Source of the DNA: Mya arenaria
Taxonomy: Eukaryota > Mollusca > Bivalvia > Myida > Myidae
Length of the DNA: 64,000 nt
Reading direction: 5' to 3'
NCBI RefSeq assembly: GCF_026914265.1
Contig: NC_069130.1
Coordinates: 5,617,682 to 5,681,681 of the forward strand
Made by a program: the position numbers and the translations under genes. Below the pieces are notes generated by a model, which saw only the letters and a program-made list of their open reading frames with translations, had not been told where the DNA came from and searched no databases. This document shows positions 1 to 11,200 of this stretch, one piece after another (position 1 is the stretch's first letter; each line of letters opens with the position of its first letter).

Positions 1-2000
1 GTAAACTTGTCAGGTAGGATATTTGAAAGATTTTGTAGAGCTTTGGGTTACTGCAGGGTTCGACACTAATTTTGCCAGGGACCCTTAAGGGACACCAAAA
101 AATATAATCAAGTGTCCTTTTCTGAGGCTTGGTATCCCTGACACAGAAAACCAGAGTCCCTGCATCAATTTTCGTGATAGGTACCCCCATCTTCAACTTA
201 CAATGCCTTCCTGGGAGCCTATAAACAAGTTTGTGATGAGTATGAGACTTAACAAGAGGCATGCAAAGGTGTTCATAGTCCTCATTTAATTACTGTACAA
301 AAATAAGAAATATTGTTTGAACAGTTTTGAACAATGATCATTAGAAAATGTGACATACCAAATATCGAAGATTTACGCCTAATGGTTTTTGCCAAAGACA
401 TGTTTTAACTTTTGGTTGACATGGCAAACAGGTGACCTTGAGAGCGGGGTTAATATTGACCCAGAGGTCATTTTGTCAATGACAAACAGATACAGTCATT
501 CCACGAACAAGAAACAAACCGTTTTTACTGACCTTAACCATACATCTGAACCCTTTAATTACAAGGGCCCCAAATTTGTCCACCATGAGGGTCAAATAAC
601 TTTCAGCTATAAAAAGTCCAGAAAACCAATGTACCTTTGAAATGTGTGTCAATCTGAGGCTTACAGTGCAAGATTCATCACTATGGACCATTTTACAATT
701 TTTGTTGTACAGAAACTCACATACAGCTTATATAGGTTATTTAATATGTTAAGGGTCTAAGAATGAGCAATACATAAATTATAATTACAATACTAAATAG
801 TGCAGGAAATGCTTCAAGTTCTAAAACTATGGATGAAAAGTTTTAGAGTTTGAATCATTGAAAATGTAATCGGGTTCAGTTTGCATACTGTAATGAGTTT
901 ATTGTCATTGGTGTTTTAGATGTGAACAATCTGGTGTATGCAAATTAAGTTCCCAATTACAAATGAACAGAACGCAAATAAATTCTGCCTGCAAATTTGA
1001 AACTGGAAGTTGATTTGCCCATTTGTTTGCATGATATTCCATATTTTTTATTGTGAATATTTGAATGCTGGAACCAACATTTTAAGTTTCTATGTAACAT
1101 TTTGCCAGAAAATATGGTGTCCCGATGGGATACCTGACTTGGAGGTTCTGGTGTCCCTCCTTGAAATTGGGTGCCCTCAGGATCCCGAGACACTTTTAGT
1201 GTCGAACGCTGATTAGAATAGGCCACTTGTGGTAACTGTAGAAAAAGGCACAATGAAGACTACTATTTAATATAAATGAGTAACAAACTCAAATAATAGA
1301 TTAATGCGCGAAGTGTTACTCCGTTACATTTTGGTATATATTAAGTGAGGATCAACACTGTTTTACACCAAGAAGAATAAATACATGTGGCCAAGCCTAT
1401 TAAGATAGATCCTTAATACATTTACAGAATTATAGTTTTAGTGATCTTTGTTTTTTCCGACTCTTTTAATGATATTAGAAATTCAATTAATTCAGATTTG
1501 ATAGTGTGTCTAATCAGTTAAAGTTTAAGGTTGTTTATGGGTGTAGAAGATAATGCATAGCAGAAGCATGATGAATCAAGGTAATCTTAACAACAAAATG
1601 CATACAATTTTGTCATCTAAATGCAATACCTCTATATAACTACTTCCGTATGTACATTCAGTTATCGAGTTCTTGCACTCGGGTGACAATGTATGCTGTA
1701 AGTTGCTAAAACATGAACATAGCAAAATAAGCAACGTTGAATATTGTCCAAACTTTATACCTGCCTCTGGACATTCTACCTATCAACAGTCATCGAAATT
1801 AGACATTAGATGAACAAGCATGAATTCTTGCCTAGGTATCTCTTTTTTTTTTACAGGTCCTATATATATAAAATCAACAATTTGAATAAGCTTGAAAGGA
1901 ATTTAAACAATGCAGGGCTTGCGACTGATGCTAATTTCGACCACTGAGCCAGTAACTATAAGTAAACTAGGTAAGCAGAAAAGCGACAACATGTACTGAC
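1..2000. other. eIF4G intron, no exon seen
   Basis: No reading frame here resembles eIF4G or another protein. Short stretches containing GGGACACC/GGTGTCCC-type words at about 60-190 and 1115-1215 look like degraded dispersed repeats. A repeat of the GCAAGCCCTGCA family occupies about 1780-1950. Confidence 0.5.
1780..1952. repeat. Dispersed repeat, GCAAGCCCTGCA family, copy 1
   Basis: Contains a word for a lysine-like string, GAAATTAGACATTAGATGAA followed by CAAGCATGAATT, then later GCAGGGCTTGCGACTGATGC and TAATTTCGACCA. The same ordered words recur near 3895-4060, 26610-26770, 46655-46860 and 53636-53715, in both orientations. It codes for nothing recognisable. The word order suggests a short non-autonomous element, but its ends are not clear. 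Confidence 0.45.
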
Positions 2001-5000
2001 CTGGGCCTCACTCACCTCGCCCGTACTTGTGGGCGTACTTCGCGAGCTAGAGTCGGAAGCGCCTGCCTCAGGACGATTTGATTTTATCTCTGCTGTTATG
2101 TCGTTACCAGTGTTAGGGTCAATAATTGGGATACCTTTTCTCTGTTTTGCTGGAGGGGGTGTGGGCTGTAACTGAAATTGTAATTGTTCAATCAAGGTTT
2201 ATAACAAAATTGTTTCATGTTAGCCTACGGAAAATGTTGGTGTTTTTTTTTTTACTGCAGATAGGATTCATTTAATATGATGAACAGGGATTTGCTGTCT
2301 ATAAACCAAATATGAAATCAGAATGTTAATTGAAGTTATTGATCTGACGCCCGTCAACGCAATAAGAATTTAAGGGCCATAATTCTGGTTAAAAGGATGC
2401 AGCACAAAACACTATGGAAAAAGAACAGCTCCTACTTGAGTCTGATGCTGGATTAAATTTTTATCTATGAAAAACCAACCTGCGCTGTAGGCTGTCGAGG
2501 AGTCTGTTGTTGGGCAGGGGCATAGTATATGGGAGGGTTATTGTACTGGTTATGGTATGGGGGAGCAGTCATGGTCTGTTGTGGGGGCGTAGGGTAGAGT
2601 TGGCCCATCTGGCTAGGAGGGAACTGCGGGGTCGGCATTCTCTGGGCCTGCATCTGAAATATAGTGCATGTGGTTATTTCTTTATCTGTCATTATAAAGA
2701 ATCTTGAGCATAAAGCTTCTATCCCTACTTTACAACTGACTTCTAAAATGGAGAAAGCCTAATTCGGAAAAAAAAGTCATTTGGCATTGCGGATTTGCCC
2801 GAATTCAAATAGTCCAGAAGCTATGCATATTTTGGCAATTCAAGAGTGAACAAAATACATCAGCAAGTACACTTACAGGTTGGCTGATAAGTATGCCGCC
2901 CTGTTGGTTAAAGTTGAGCATCCCAGGATTAGGGATATACATGCTCTGATTCCCAGGGGTCTGGAATCGAGGCCGTAAAGCCGTCGGCATAGTGTTGTTC
3001 GCTCCAGCGAAAAATGGCTGAAAATATTGACCGTATTATTAATTTTTGTACATATCTTTTCCGATCTTCACAGCTCGTATGGATTTAACACTAAGGTACT
3101 TTACTTATACATCAAGTTATAAATGTTTTGCTGAACATCAAGAGTCCTACACTTATGTTTTTTATGATTACCATTCTTGGTTATAACAATCTTGGTTAAA
3201 TAAACTCAATATATTCTTAACTGATGTCTTTTAAATACACAGCAGAATGATGTTGGTTAAAGGGCGCTACAGAGCAAAAAACAACCTGTTCTTTCAAGTC
3301 AATAAGGAGTAAAACATCTGTCAAAGCAAGAATTATGGGCCTTGTTGCACATGATCACATTCTCAATGGTAATGTTCCAACTATAGGGCAAATCTTGACA
3401 ATTTTTAAAATCAGAGTGCTTGTGCGTACTGTTTCTATCAATATGTATAAAAAGTTCCATTCCATTCTGTAAGTAAAAGTCTGGAAATACAGCCAGGGTT
3501 GAAGTTATTTCACAAGGACACCGTTATTAAGAAAGAGGCTATGACCAAGTCTCACTTATTTAAAAAAAAACCACACACACAAAACCCAACAGTTCAGTCC
3601 AAAATGTACTGAATTACTCGACAATCATTCGCAGTGCCATTTTTTAAAGTTTAAATGGTATTTCCGAGAAGGTCTGACTTACCGCATTGGGCTGCGACAT
3701 TGGTTGTCTGGGCTGATACATTGTCGTGTTTGGGTATGTAGATTGTGGTCCAGTCTGCATGTAGGTGCTTGCCGGGTACTTAGTTATATCATAGTTGGAT
3801 GTCGGCAACTGGAGAATTGAAATGAAAGAAAATACTACTGAATTACGGAACAAATCTGACTGAACGATTTAGGAGGAGAAATTAACATAATCATTGGTCG
3901 AAATTAACACGAGCCTGCAAGCCCTGCACTAGTAAAATGTCTTCCGGGCTTGCTCAAATTCTGAATTTTATATAGCAGGGCTTGTTTAAAAAATTGATGC
4001 CAAGCTGTAGTATATGAATTCGGGCTTGTTCATCTAAATGTCTAATTTCAATGATTGAATAATGGTTTTTAAAAAATAAATCCATTAAGAACTCCTCAAC
4101 CTTAACTGTTCTCAAGTGATGTTTAAGCAGTTGTTTTATACCATACATGTGCAGAGCTATAGATAAGATTTTTCAATTAATCGAGTTAACACATGATTTT
4201 TTTTACAATCGAGTATTCAGGCATCAACATTGGGCATTAGTATCATTTTTTCACCAAATGATTTGGAAGCAAAATGAGTAAACAGATGAAACATACATAT
4301 TTCATAAACTACATATTGTACAGTTAAATTTTAATCCGACATGCAGTCTTTGCCTTAAAAAAAAGTTCAGTACTTGCCCTTTCGGGCAAGTAATTGAAGA
4401 AAACCACTAGCCCAAAAACAGTTTTACTTGCCCAAAATATTAAAAATAAATAAAAAATGAAATAAATTTAATCAAACAAAAACACAAACGAGAGAAGTAT
4501 TTAATTGAAAAGCGTCCTGTCGATGCTTATAAATTGAATACTACAAATGCTGAGCATCACCAAATGCAATTAATGTGTAAATATGCGAAAGCCAATATTT
4601 AGAACGTACATTTAGGATTTGTGAATTGTTGCTGAAGAAATTATGAAAAATGAGGGATTTAAATTTCGGAAAATGCACTTGCACTTTTGGGCAACCATCT
4701 GGGAATTTTGACTTGTCCAAAACAGTATTTACTTGTCCCGGGCTTCGGGCAACCCAGCTACGACGATGACTGGACGTGCATTTCACTGGAGAAGTCCTGT
4801 TTGCAACTCGTTTCTGCTTAATAGTATGAATCGATCTCATTACTTTGCAGTCTTATTTTTTTCACTGCTGTGTAAATAAACTTTCCATCATACTTGATTT
4901 TGAAAATGGTTAGTATTGCAGTTTACTTTTCAAGTGCTGAGATAACTAATATAGGCTGTCACCTAGTTTTGTTTAGGACTCGTACGACATTTTGTTTTGA

Positions 5001-6506
5001 AGCTCTTTATACCCGGTTTCCTTAACAGTTGTGTAAAACATTTGTTTTGAAGGTATTTACGGTTTAAAACTAAATTTCATATTCTGTAATTTGATTAGCG
5101 AAATTACACTGTTTCCCTGGAGCGTTTATGCATATTAACTAGTTTTTCACTTAATGTTACAATCACAGTCCATGAGATTATACCAGTGATGAGAATCAAG
5201 ATCTGGCATGAAACTTTTCAAATGGGTAAAATGCAATGTTTCCAGAGCATGTTTGATGTACTTGAATCATCCATTAAAGTTTTTATTGTATAACTTAACA
5301 ATACCTGCTGCTGCTGAGAGTACTGAGAAAAATCTTCACCTCCACCTGAAAGAGAGATAGAAAGCTATAAGCTTAAGTTATATTTAACAAAATGTCATGA
5401 AGCCTCTGTAAAATAAGTACAATATATGATACTGTATAAGTATTCCTTCATAGAGCATCGCAGTCGAGTCACATGAGCGGTTCACTTGTCTTCCAAGCAC
5501 TTATTACAACCAACTTCTATGCATCAGAAAGTTAGTCGAGAGCCTCCTACGTCTGTTCATATATCCTGCTTCAGGTAAAGATTTGAGAAAGGAGGACTAA
5601 CACAAACCTTAATGTCTACTCAACACACCCCCGACCTCTAAGTCAGCCAAGTCATACAAAAATTGTGGACAAAATCCTTTCTATCTCTCTCTGTTTAATG
5701 TCAACTCCTCTTCCGAGTGTTACTGACATGAACGGTGCGCGCAAATTTTAGTCCAAACAAAAAACATTACATTAAATATTTCAGTGTACAATGCACTACA
5801 ATTATATGCTTACTTATTTTTATACACCTAAATTCTTTGAACAAGGAACGAAATGATCATTTTCTAAAATTAGCATGATTTTTTGAAAACCACTGTTTGG
5901 CAAGCTGCCAACTAAATTATTTTCTCCTGACAGAATATAGCCGATGAGTTCAGAAATCAAACAAGCAGTTGATTTTTTTCAGTATTCACAATATGTTTTA
6001 CAAGTACCATACCATAATAGCAACTTTTAATGCAGTGTTGTTTTGATGATGAAATTAAGCAACAGGCAAGCATGACAATGACTCATGGCCACAAGCTGAC
6101 AGGTTCTACTTTCCATTTCTTATCCAGGAAGTACCCTGTTTACAATCAATTAACATAATGCAAATTATTTCAAACCATCAAATAAGAAAATTACAAGCTT
6201 ACGCGCATAAATATTGCAAACTCGGAAAATTAAAGCCACGTAAAATGCACATGTTGAAATATGCCGGCTTCTGTCCACGTCAAGAAAATCATTCAGAAAT
6301 TGGCGATATGTTTAAATACAATAATAAATGTATAGACATACCAGTTACAAGCGAGTAAACCACGTTTCCAGGGTATCTAGGACCTTGAGGTTGTAACGGT
6401 GGCGAATTTGACGGTTTGCCACGACCACTCATTGCAACGTAAATAATTTGCTGTTCTTGTTCCTCAATGAGGACCAAACTCGAAGCTTGTTTTCAAGCTC
6501 AATCTC
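2001..6506 (-). CDS. EIF4G: eIF4G translation initiation factor, N-terminal exons (partial gene)
   Basis: Scaffold of the cytoplasmic cap-binding complex eIF4F, which bridges eIF4E, eIF4A, PABP and eIF3. Coding exons on the minus strand, all phase-consistent: 6432-6342, 5345-5305, 3808-3683, 3017-2877, 2653-2480, and 2171 to 2016 or 2001. The first ATG (6432) gives MSGRGKPSNSPPLQPQ. The rest is a low-complexity Pro/Gln/Tyr-rich region, as expected of the disordered eIF4G N-terminus. The last exon encodes IPIIDPNTGNDITAEIKS, matching the conserved eIF4G motif IRIRDPNQGGKDITEEI, which is the main basis for the call. The eIF4E-binding site, MIF4G and MA3 domains would lie to the left of the window. 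The exon ending at 2480 uses a weak GTTGGT donor. The last exon has two in-phase donors (see findings). Whether this is closer to eIF4G1 or eIF4G3 cannot be decided; invertebrates usually have one gene. Confidence 0.85.
3895..4060. repeat. Dispersed repeat, GCAAGCCCTGCA family, copy 2
   Basis: Lies in the eIF4G intron. It starts with GGTCGAAATTAACACGAGCC, has GCAAGCCCTGCACTAG, TCTTCCGGGCTTGCTCAAAT and GCAGGGCTTGTT, and closes with TTCATCTAAATGTCTAATTT. This is the most complete copy of the family in the window. Confidence 0.5.
4363..4756. repeat. Dispersed inverted-repeat element with ACTTGCCC ends
   Basis: Begins with a small hairpin, ACTTGCCC-TTTC-GGGCAAGT (4372-4391). It continues with several ACTTGCCCA words and ends with ACTTGTCCCGGGCTTCGGGC before AACCCAG. 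The spacing and palindromic ends suggest a non-autonomous mobile element inside the eIF4G intron. No open frame is credible. Confidence 0.4.
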
Positions 6507-6706
6507 CTGCGAGAAAAATAATGAACAAGTAAAAACATGGATAAAGGGTTAAAAATTCATACGAACAATATATTTTTGTCCTCAAGATGATAATGCAGTG
6601 GATGTTGACAGATAATTTACGTTGTCACACTAAAATGGCTACCTTGTCTGTCCGCAAGGAGACGGCTATACTCGGATATTTCCGCCGAACATTCACTTCC
6701 GGTAAT
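6433..6706 (-). promoter_or_regulatory. eIF4G 5' UTR exons and promoter region
   Basis: On the minus strand a good acceptor (TCTCGCAG, exon start 6506) precedes the first coding ATG by 74 bases, so this exon holds 5' UTR. Upstream, GACAAG followed by GTAGCC (exon end about 6643) could be the donor of a non-coding first exon. The surrounding 6640-6715 is locally rich in CpG. It carries CCGGAAGT (plus strand ACTTCCGG at 6695-6702), the core of an ETS-family site typical of housekeeping promoters. The transcription start is inferred at about 6700. Confidence 0.45.
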
Positions 6707-7301
6707 GCGGTTAAAGGTCAACAAGTCATGTGATATTGTTTTTATACCACCCATCCAAAACAAAGATTTTCGAATGTCCTGAATCACGTTACTTTTTCAA
6801 GAGAAAAGGTTTTTAATATGTTTAAGCATATGTTTTCAATATGTTTGTTTTGTAATCAAATATTTTGCAGTGTTTTAAGTTTGTTTATTATTTTAGTTAT
6901 TGTTTAAAGAACACATACAGTTGAGCAGTTATTCGGATGTGTCCCAATTATTGGATATCAAATCATGTTCGGATTGTATGTGAAAGTTGGGACTAATAAT
7001 CATTATACTCACTTGTGAAAGACTCGCTGATGTTTGATAACAAGATGCTGGTTATCTGATGTTATCTAATGTTTCTAATCGTTCGGATAGTTTAAACTGC
7101 TCAACTTAAATGTTTGTAAACACTATTTTAAAATGATTAATGAAAAGGACATAATCATTTTATATATATCTAATTTTTATTGATCTTCTACCCTTTGGTC
7201 ATTTCATCAATCATACCCTATGGATCAAATTAGTAGATAGTATAATGAATAGTCCCAATAATTGTACGTTGAGGGATTTTTGGTATGGCAAATCCTTCAC
7301 G

Positions 7302-7466
7302 ACGTTAGGGATTAGAAGAATCCCGTTTAACACACCTATTATTCCTCGGGATTAGAAGAATCCTGTTTAACATGTCTTTTATTTTAGGGATTAGAAGAAT
7401 ACCGTTTATCACGTCTATTATTTTAGGGATTAGAAGAATCCCGTTTAACATGTCTGTTATTTTAGA
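7302..7466. repeat. 39-bp tandem repeat, about 4 copies
   Basis: The word GGGATTAGAAGAATCCCGTT recurs at about 7308, 7348, 7387 and 7426, a period of 39-40 bases, each followed by a TATTATTTTA-like spacer. The word itself is partly palindromic (GGGATT...AATCCC), so each unit can form a small hairpin. Confidence 0.8.
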
Positions 7467-7924
7467 CTAGTATAATGAAGTGCTAAATTGAGCCTGCACA
7501 AGGTGTGAAATAACTTTAATTTATTAATTTTGTAAACCGTTGGTCTGTTACTCTCTGAAGAGACAAAGTGACCCAAAACTGGAAGGTTAAATCAACCTGG
7601 GTACAAAAAATACCTTATACCAATGATTATAGCCCTGTCATCACTAGGATTATTTGATGGTCCTTGAAAATATTTTGATTAATTTTTGGATTATCTGTTT
7701 ATTTGACAATTCATTATTTTGAACACCTTGAGTTGTGAATTGAGCTACACAATAATAAAAAAGACACACAATGGTACAAACAAATACCCCAGATAACTGG
7801 CAAACTGTGAATAACAGTTCTATATAGATATATTGGTATATTGTTCCGACTGTTTTTAGCACACTCTCTTCTGACCTATGGTGTTTTGGTTTGATTTGTG
7901 ACCTGGATACATGTGAGTTTAGTA

Positions 7925-7995
7925 TGGCGGTCACTTAACCAGACCTGTGGGTTTTCCCTGGATACTCAGGTTTCCCCAGCAACAAAGGACCACAC
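7925..7995 (+). repeat. SINE core fragment
   Basis: GTGGGTTTTCCCTGGATACT followed by CAGGTTTCCCCAGCAA resembles the central domain of the fuller SINE copy at 22020-22255 (GGGTTTCCTCCGGGTACTCC). The tRNA-like head is missing, so this is a remnant. Confidence 0.5.
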
Positions 7996-8226
7996 TTTCA
8001 TGCAAAATATTGCCAGTTCTAAAATCAGTGTCAAATATCTTCATCCATATCATTTAATAATCTTCATCCATATCATCTAATAATAATACACAAATGTACT
8101 ACTTTATTGACTGTTACTCAATGGAAGTAAATTCATTATTCTGATTTCATCAAAAATTACAATTTTATATTTAGATTTCTGACGCAGTAAGCAACTTTAA
8201 ACCAAAGTTAATCAATATCCAAAAGG

Positions 8227-11200
8227 ATGCCATGGCAACCACTTCTGTTTGATGTACCTCCATCGAATATCTCGGACAACTGCAGCCAAGGGGTGCAGTG
8301 GATCTACCATGTGCTGCAGGACTGTGTGTATGATGCTCAAGGAATTGCATCTGAAATTCTGGGCCTGGCCTCAATTGTCACATGGATGATAGTCAGTATA
8401 CCGTATGTCTTTGTTTCTTTCTCAACAGTCGTAACATTGAGCCAGTATAACATGTTGTTTGTTTCTTTCTAAAGTGGTAACATGAGTGATAGTCAGTGTA
8501 AGTTACAAAGTTGTCTCTGTTTTGTTTTCCCAACAATCTTTTCATGGATGATCATCAGAATGATGAGGTCTTTGGTTTTTTCTCAGCAAATAAGCTTTGA
8601 TAATTTCAGTTAAGCCAGTTAAAGCATTAAAGGAGCATGAAACAGTTATTAAAAATCCTATCACAGAGTATCTAGGATTATGGTATTTAAATCCTTTTAT
8701 CATTTTCACTTTTATTAATCTTCATAAAATGTTTCATGTACAGTTTACGTACATGTTTACAAGCATATCATTTCCTGATGCTCATTTCTAAGACCTTTAA
8801 CAAAGAACTTTACCTGATACTTATTATCATAATTAAATATACTTAAAAATGGAATGATGTTCCAGGCAGATAAATAAAAAAAGGCTGATACATTTAAAGG
8901 GGCTAGACACCAGATGGTCCCAAAACCATCAAATACATTTTCCACAAAACAAGCCTAGTATTGTCAATACTAGCTAGTATGAAGCTGACAATACATCATA
9001 ATTTATTTTTTTTGGATGTCCCAGCTGAGTTTACCCGTTTAAAATATGGCATTAAAATGATGTTTCCCAGTTTATAATGTTTATGTTTAGCTTGTGAAAC
9101 ATGTGATTCTTACTTTTACTTACAAATACTTATTTTAAGTTATACTGACACTTTTTTTACTGACGCTTTTTTAAATTAACTGGGATTTAAGGGGTCAACA
9201 TACACAGTGAATTTTAAAATCTTTTTCCTGCAATTTTATTATCTGGTGTCTAGTCCCTTGAAGAGATCAAGGGAACTCCCAAGCTACCCAAACTCAAATC
9301 CTTTGTATGATATTTCCAGGCAGATGATTAAAAACTTTCGAGACATCAAAGGCATCCAGGGGATTTCCCTGCTGCTCATTCTCATGTGGACACTTGGGGA
9401 TACTGCAAATTTAGTTGGAGGCATTCTTACCAAGCAACTGCCACTACAGGTACAATTATACATTCCAATTGTGTTGTATAGGCTTGTATTTTATATACAG
9501 GTCCAATTTATGTGTACGCTTAAAGTGACACTCATATTTAAAATCAATACATACACAGGTATGACAAACATAAATTTTGAGTGATAAACCTTTATCTGCT
9601 TACTAAATAATGCATTTATTGAAAATATTAATTACTGATAACAAGATCGTAACCATGTATTTAATTGCAGAAAACTCACAAATATTAAATGACTTGTGGG
9701 TCTTAAAAGATTTACAGCGATCAACTCTTTCGCCTCATAAAGTAGAAATACTGTGTTTTCTGCACCTTCCTTTCAAATTTAACACAATATCCTTCATAAC
9801 AACCATTGTTTTCAATATTTATTCATCCATCATGGTAAATTAAAACAATTGTATTAATTGTGGTACATCTTATTTGGGAGTAAGAGTGCATCTTTAAGGG
9901 AAGAAAATCCTTAAGAAATTCACTTATAAATCTTACATTACAACAACCCTATGGTATGAGCTTTAATGCAATAATATTTTAACTAACTGAGGGTTGAGGG
10001 TGATTTATTTGCGTAATTTTACCCTAAAATAATCAATACTGAGAAAAATTAATGTTTTAAACTGGTACAAATGAAGATAATTGCAACCTAATGTAATCGG
10101 TCAATTTTTGTGTATTTCATGAAAGGCTACAACTTATTGGATTTCTGATATCCATGACAACACCTATGTGTTCTTGACATAGGTCAAAACAATCTCAGAA
10201 TTTTGGAGAAGGCTATAGTTTAGATATTATGGTATATGTATCAAGGAAACTTCATGCAATTCGTCTTTTTTCTCAGCCTTTTTTGCCAAACTAGAAAATT
10301 CTAACAATTTTGATTTTCCTGGTCAACCTTGCCATGTACTGAGTGTTTGCTGATCTAGAAATTCCTCATTATGTATTTGATCTTCCAGATTTACCTTGCT
10401 GTTTACTTTGTATTTGCCAAATTTCAAATTTGTCACAGTGTATTTAATTTTCCAGATCTACCTTGCTGTGCATTTTTGTGTTTGCCGTTCTAGAAATTCC
10501 TCACTATGTATTTGATTTTTCCAGATCTACCTTGCTGTGTATTTTGTGTTTGCCGATCTGGTGCTATTTGCCCAGTTCCTCTACTACAACTGCTACTGGA
10601 AGAAAAAGTATAAAGGTAATCTTCCCTGTTATGATATTTTCCAATGTTTTTTTTGGTTAAGCAAAATATGTTTGAAAAATATCTCTTGAGTAGTATACTT
10701 GTTGAATCCCTGACTTGTGTATGAAACCTTAACCTAGTGACTTAGTTGTTGTCACTGACATCCACCTTGCACCAACTCATACCTGTATGACGCAGATCAC
10801 AAATTTAACATGACTGTCTTGAAAATACTTTAAAGCTGCACTCTCACAGATATACCATTTTTACAACTTTTTTATTTTTTGTCTTGGAAAGAGCAAATTT
10901 TTGCGTAAATATCTGCAAACCAATGATATAAGATTGCTGACAAAAAATGAGATCGTAGATTTTTCTATTTCCGTTCAGAATTAATGTTTTATGGTTAAAC
11001 CGTTTACCATCGGTTTAAGAAAAATGCATAAAACATCAATTTTTGAACTTTAATATAAAAATAACTGTTTTCCATGTATTTTCACAAAATATGGCTCATT
11101 CCAAGACAAAAAAATAACCAAGTTGTCAAAACATTCAATCTGTGAGAGTGCAGCTTTAAACTTATTAAAGGAACTCATACCTGGGTGGTGATGCACAAAA

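Larger units (their letters stand above)
6707..8226. other. Intergenic stretch between divergent eIF4G and SLC66A1
   Basis: Holds the 39-bp tandem repeat and a SINE-core fragment, each listed separately. Otherwise it is AT-rich DNA without a recognisable exon. The SLC66A1 promoter must lie in or near the right part, but no clear core motif is visible. Confidence 0.5.
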
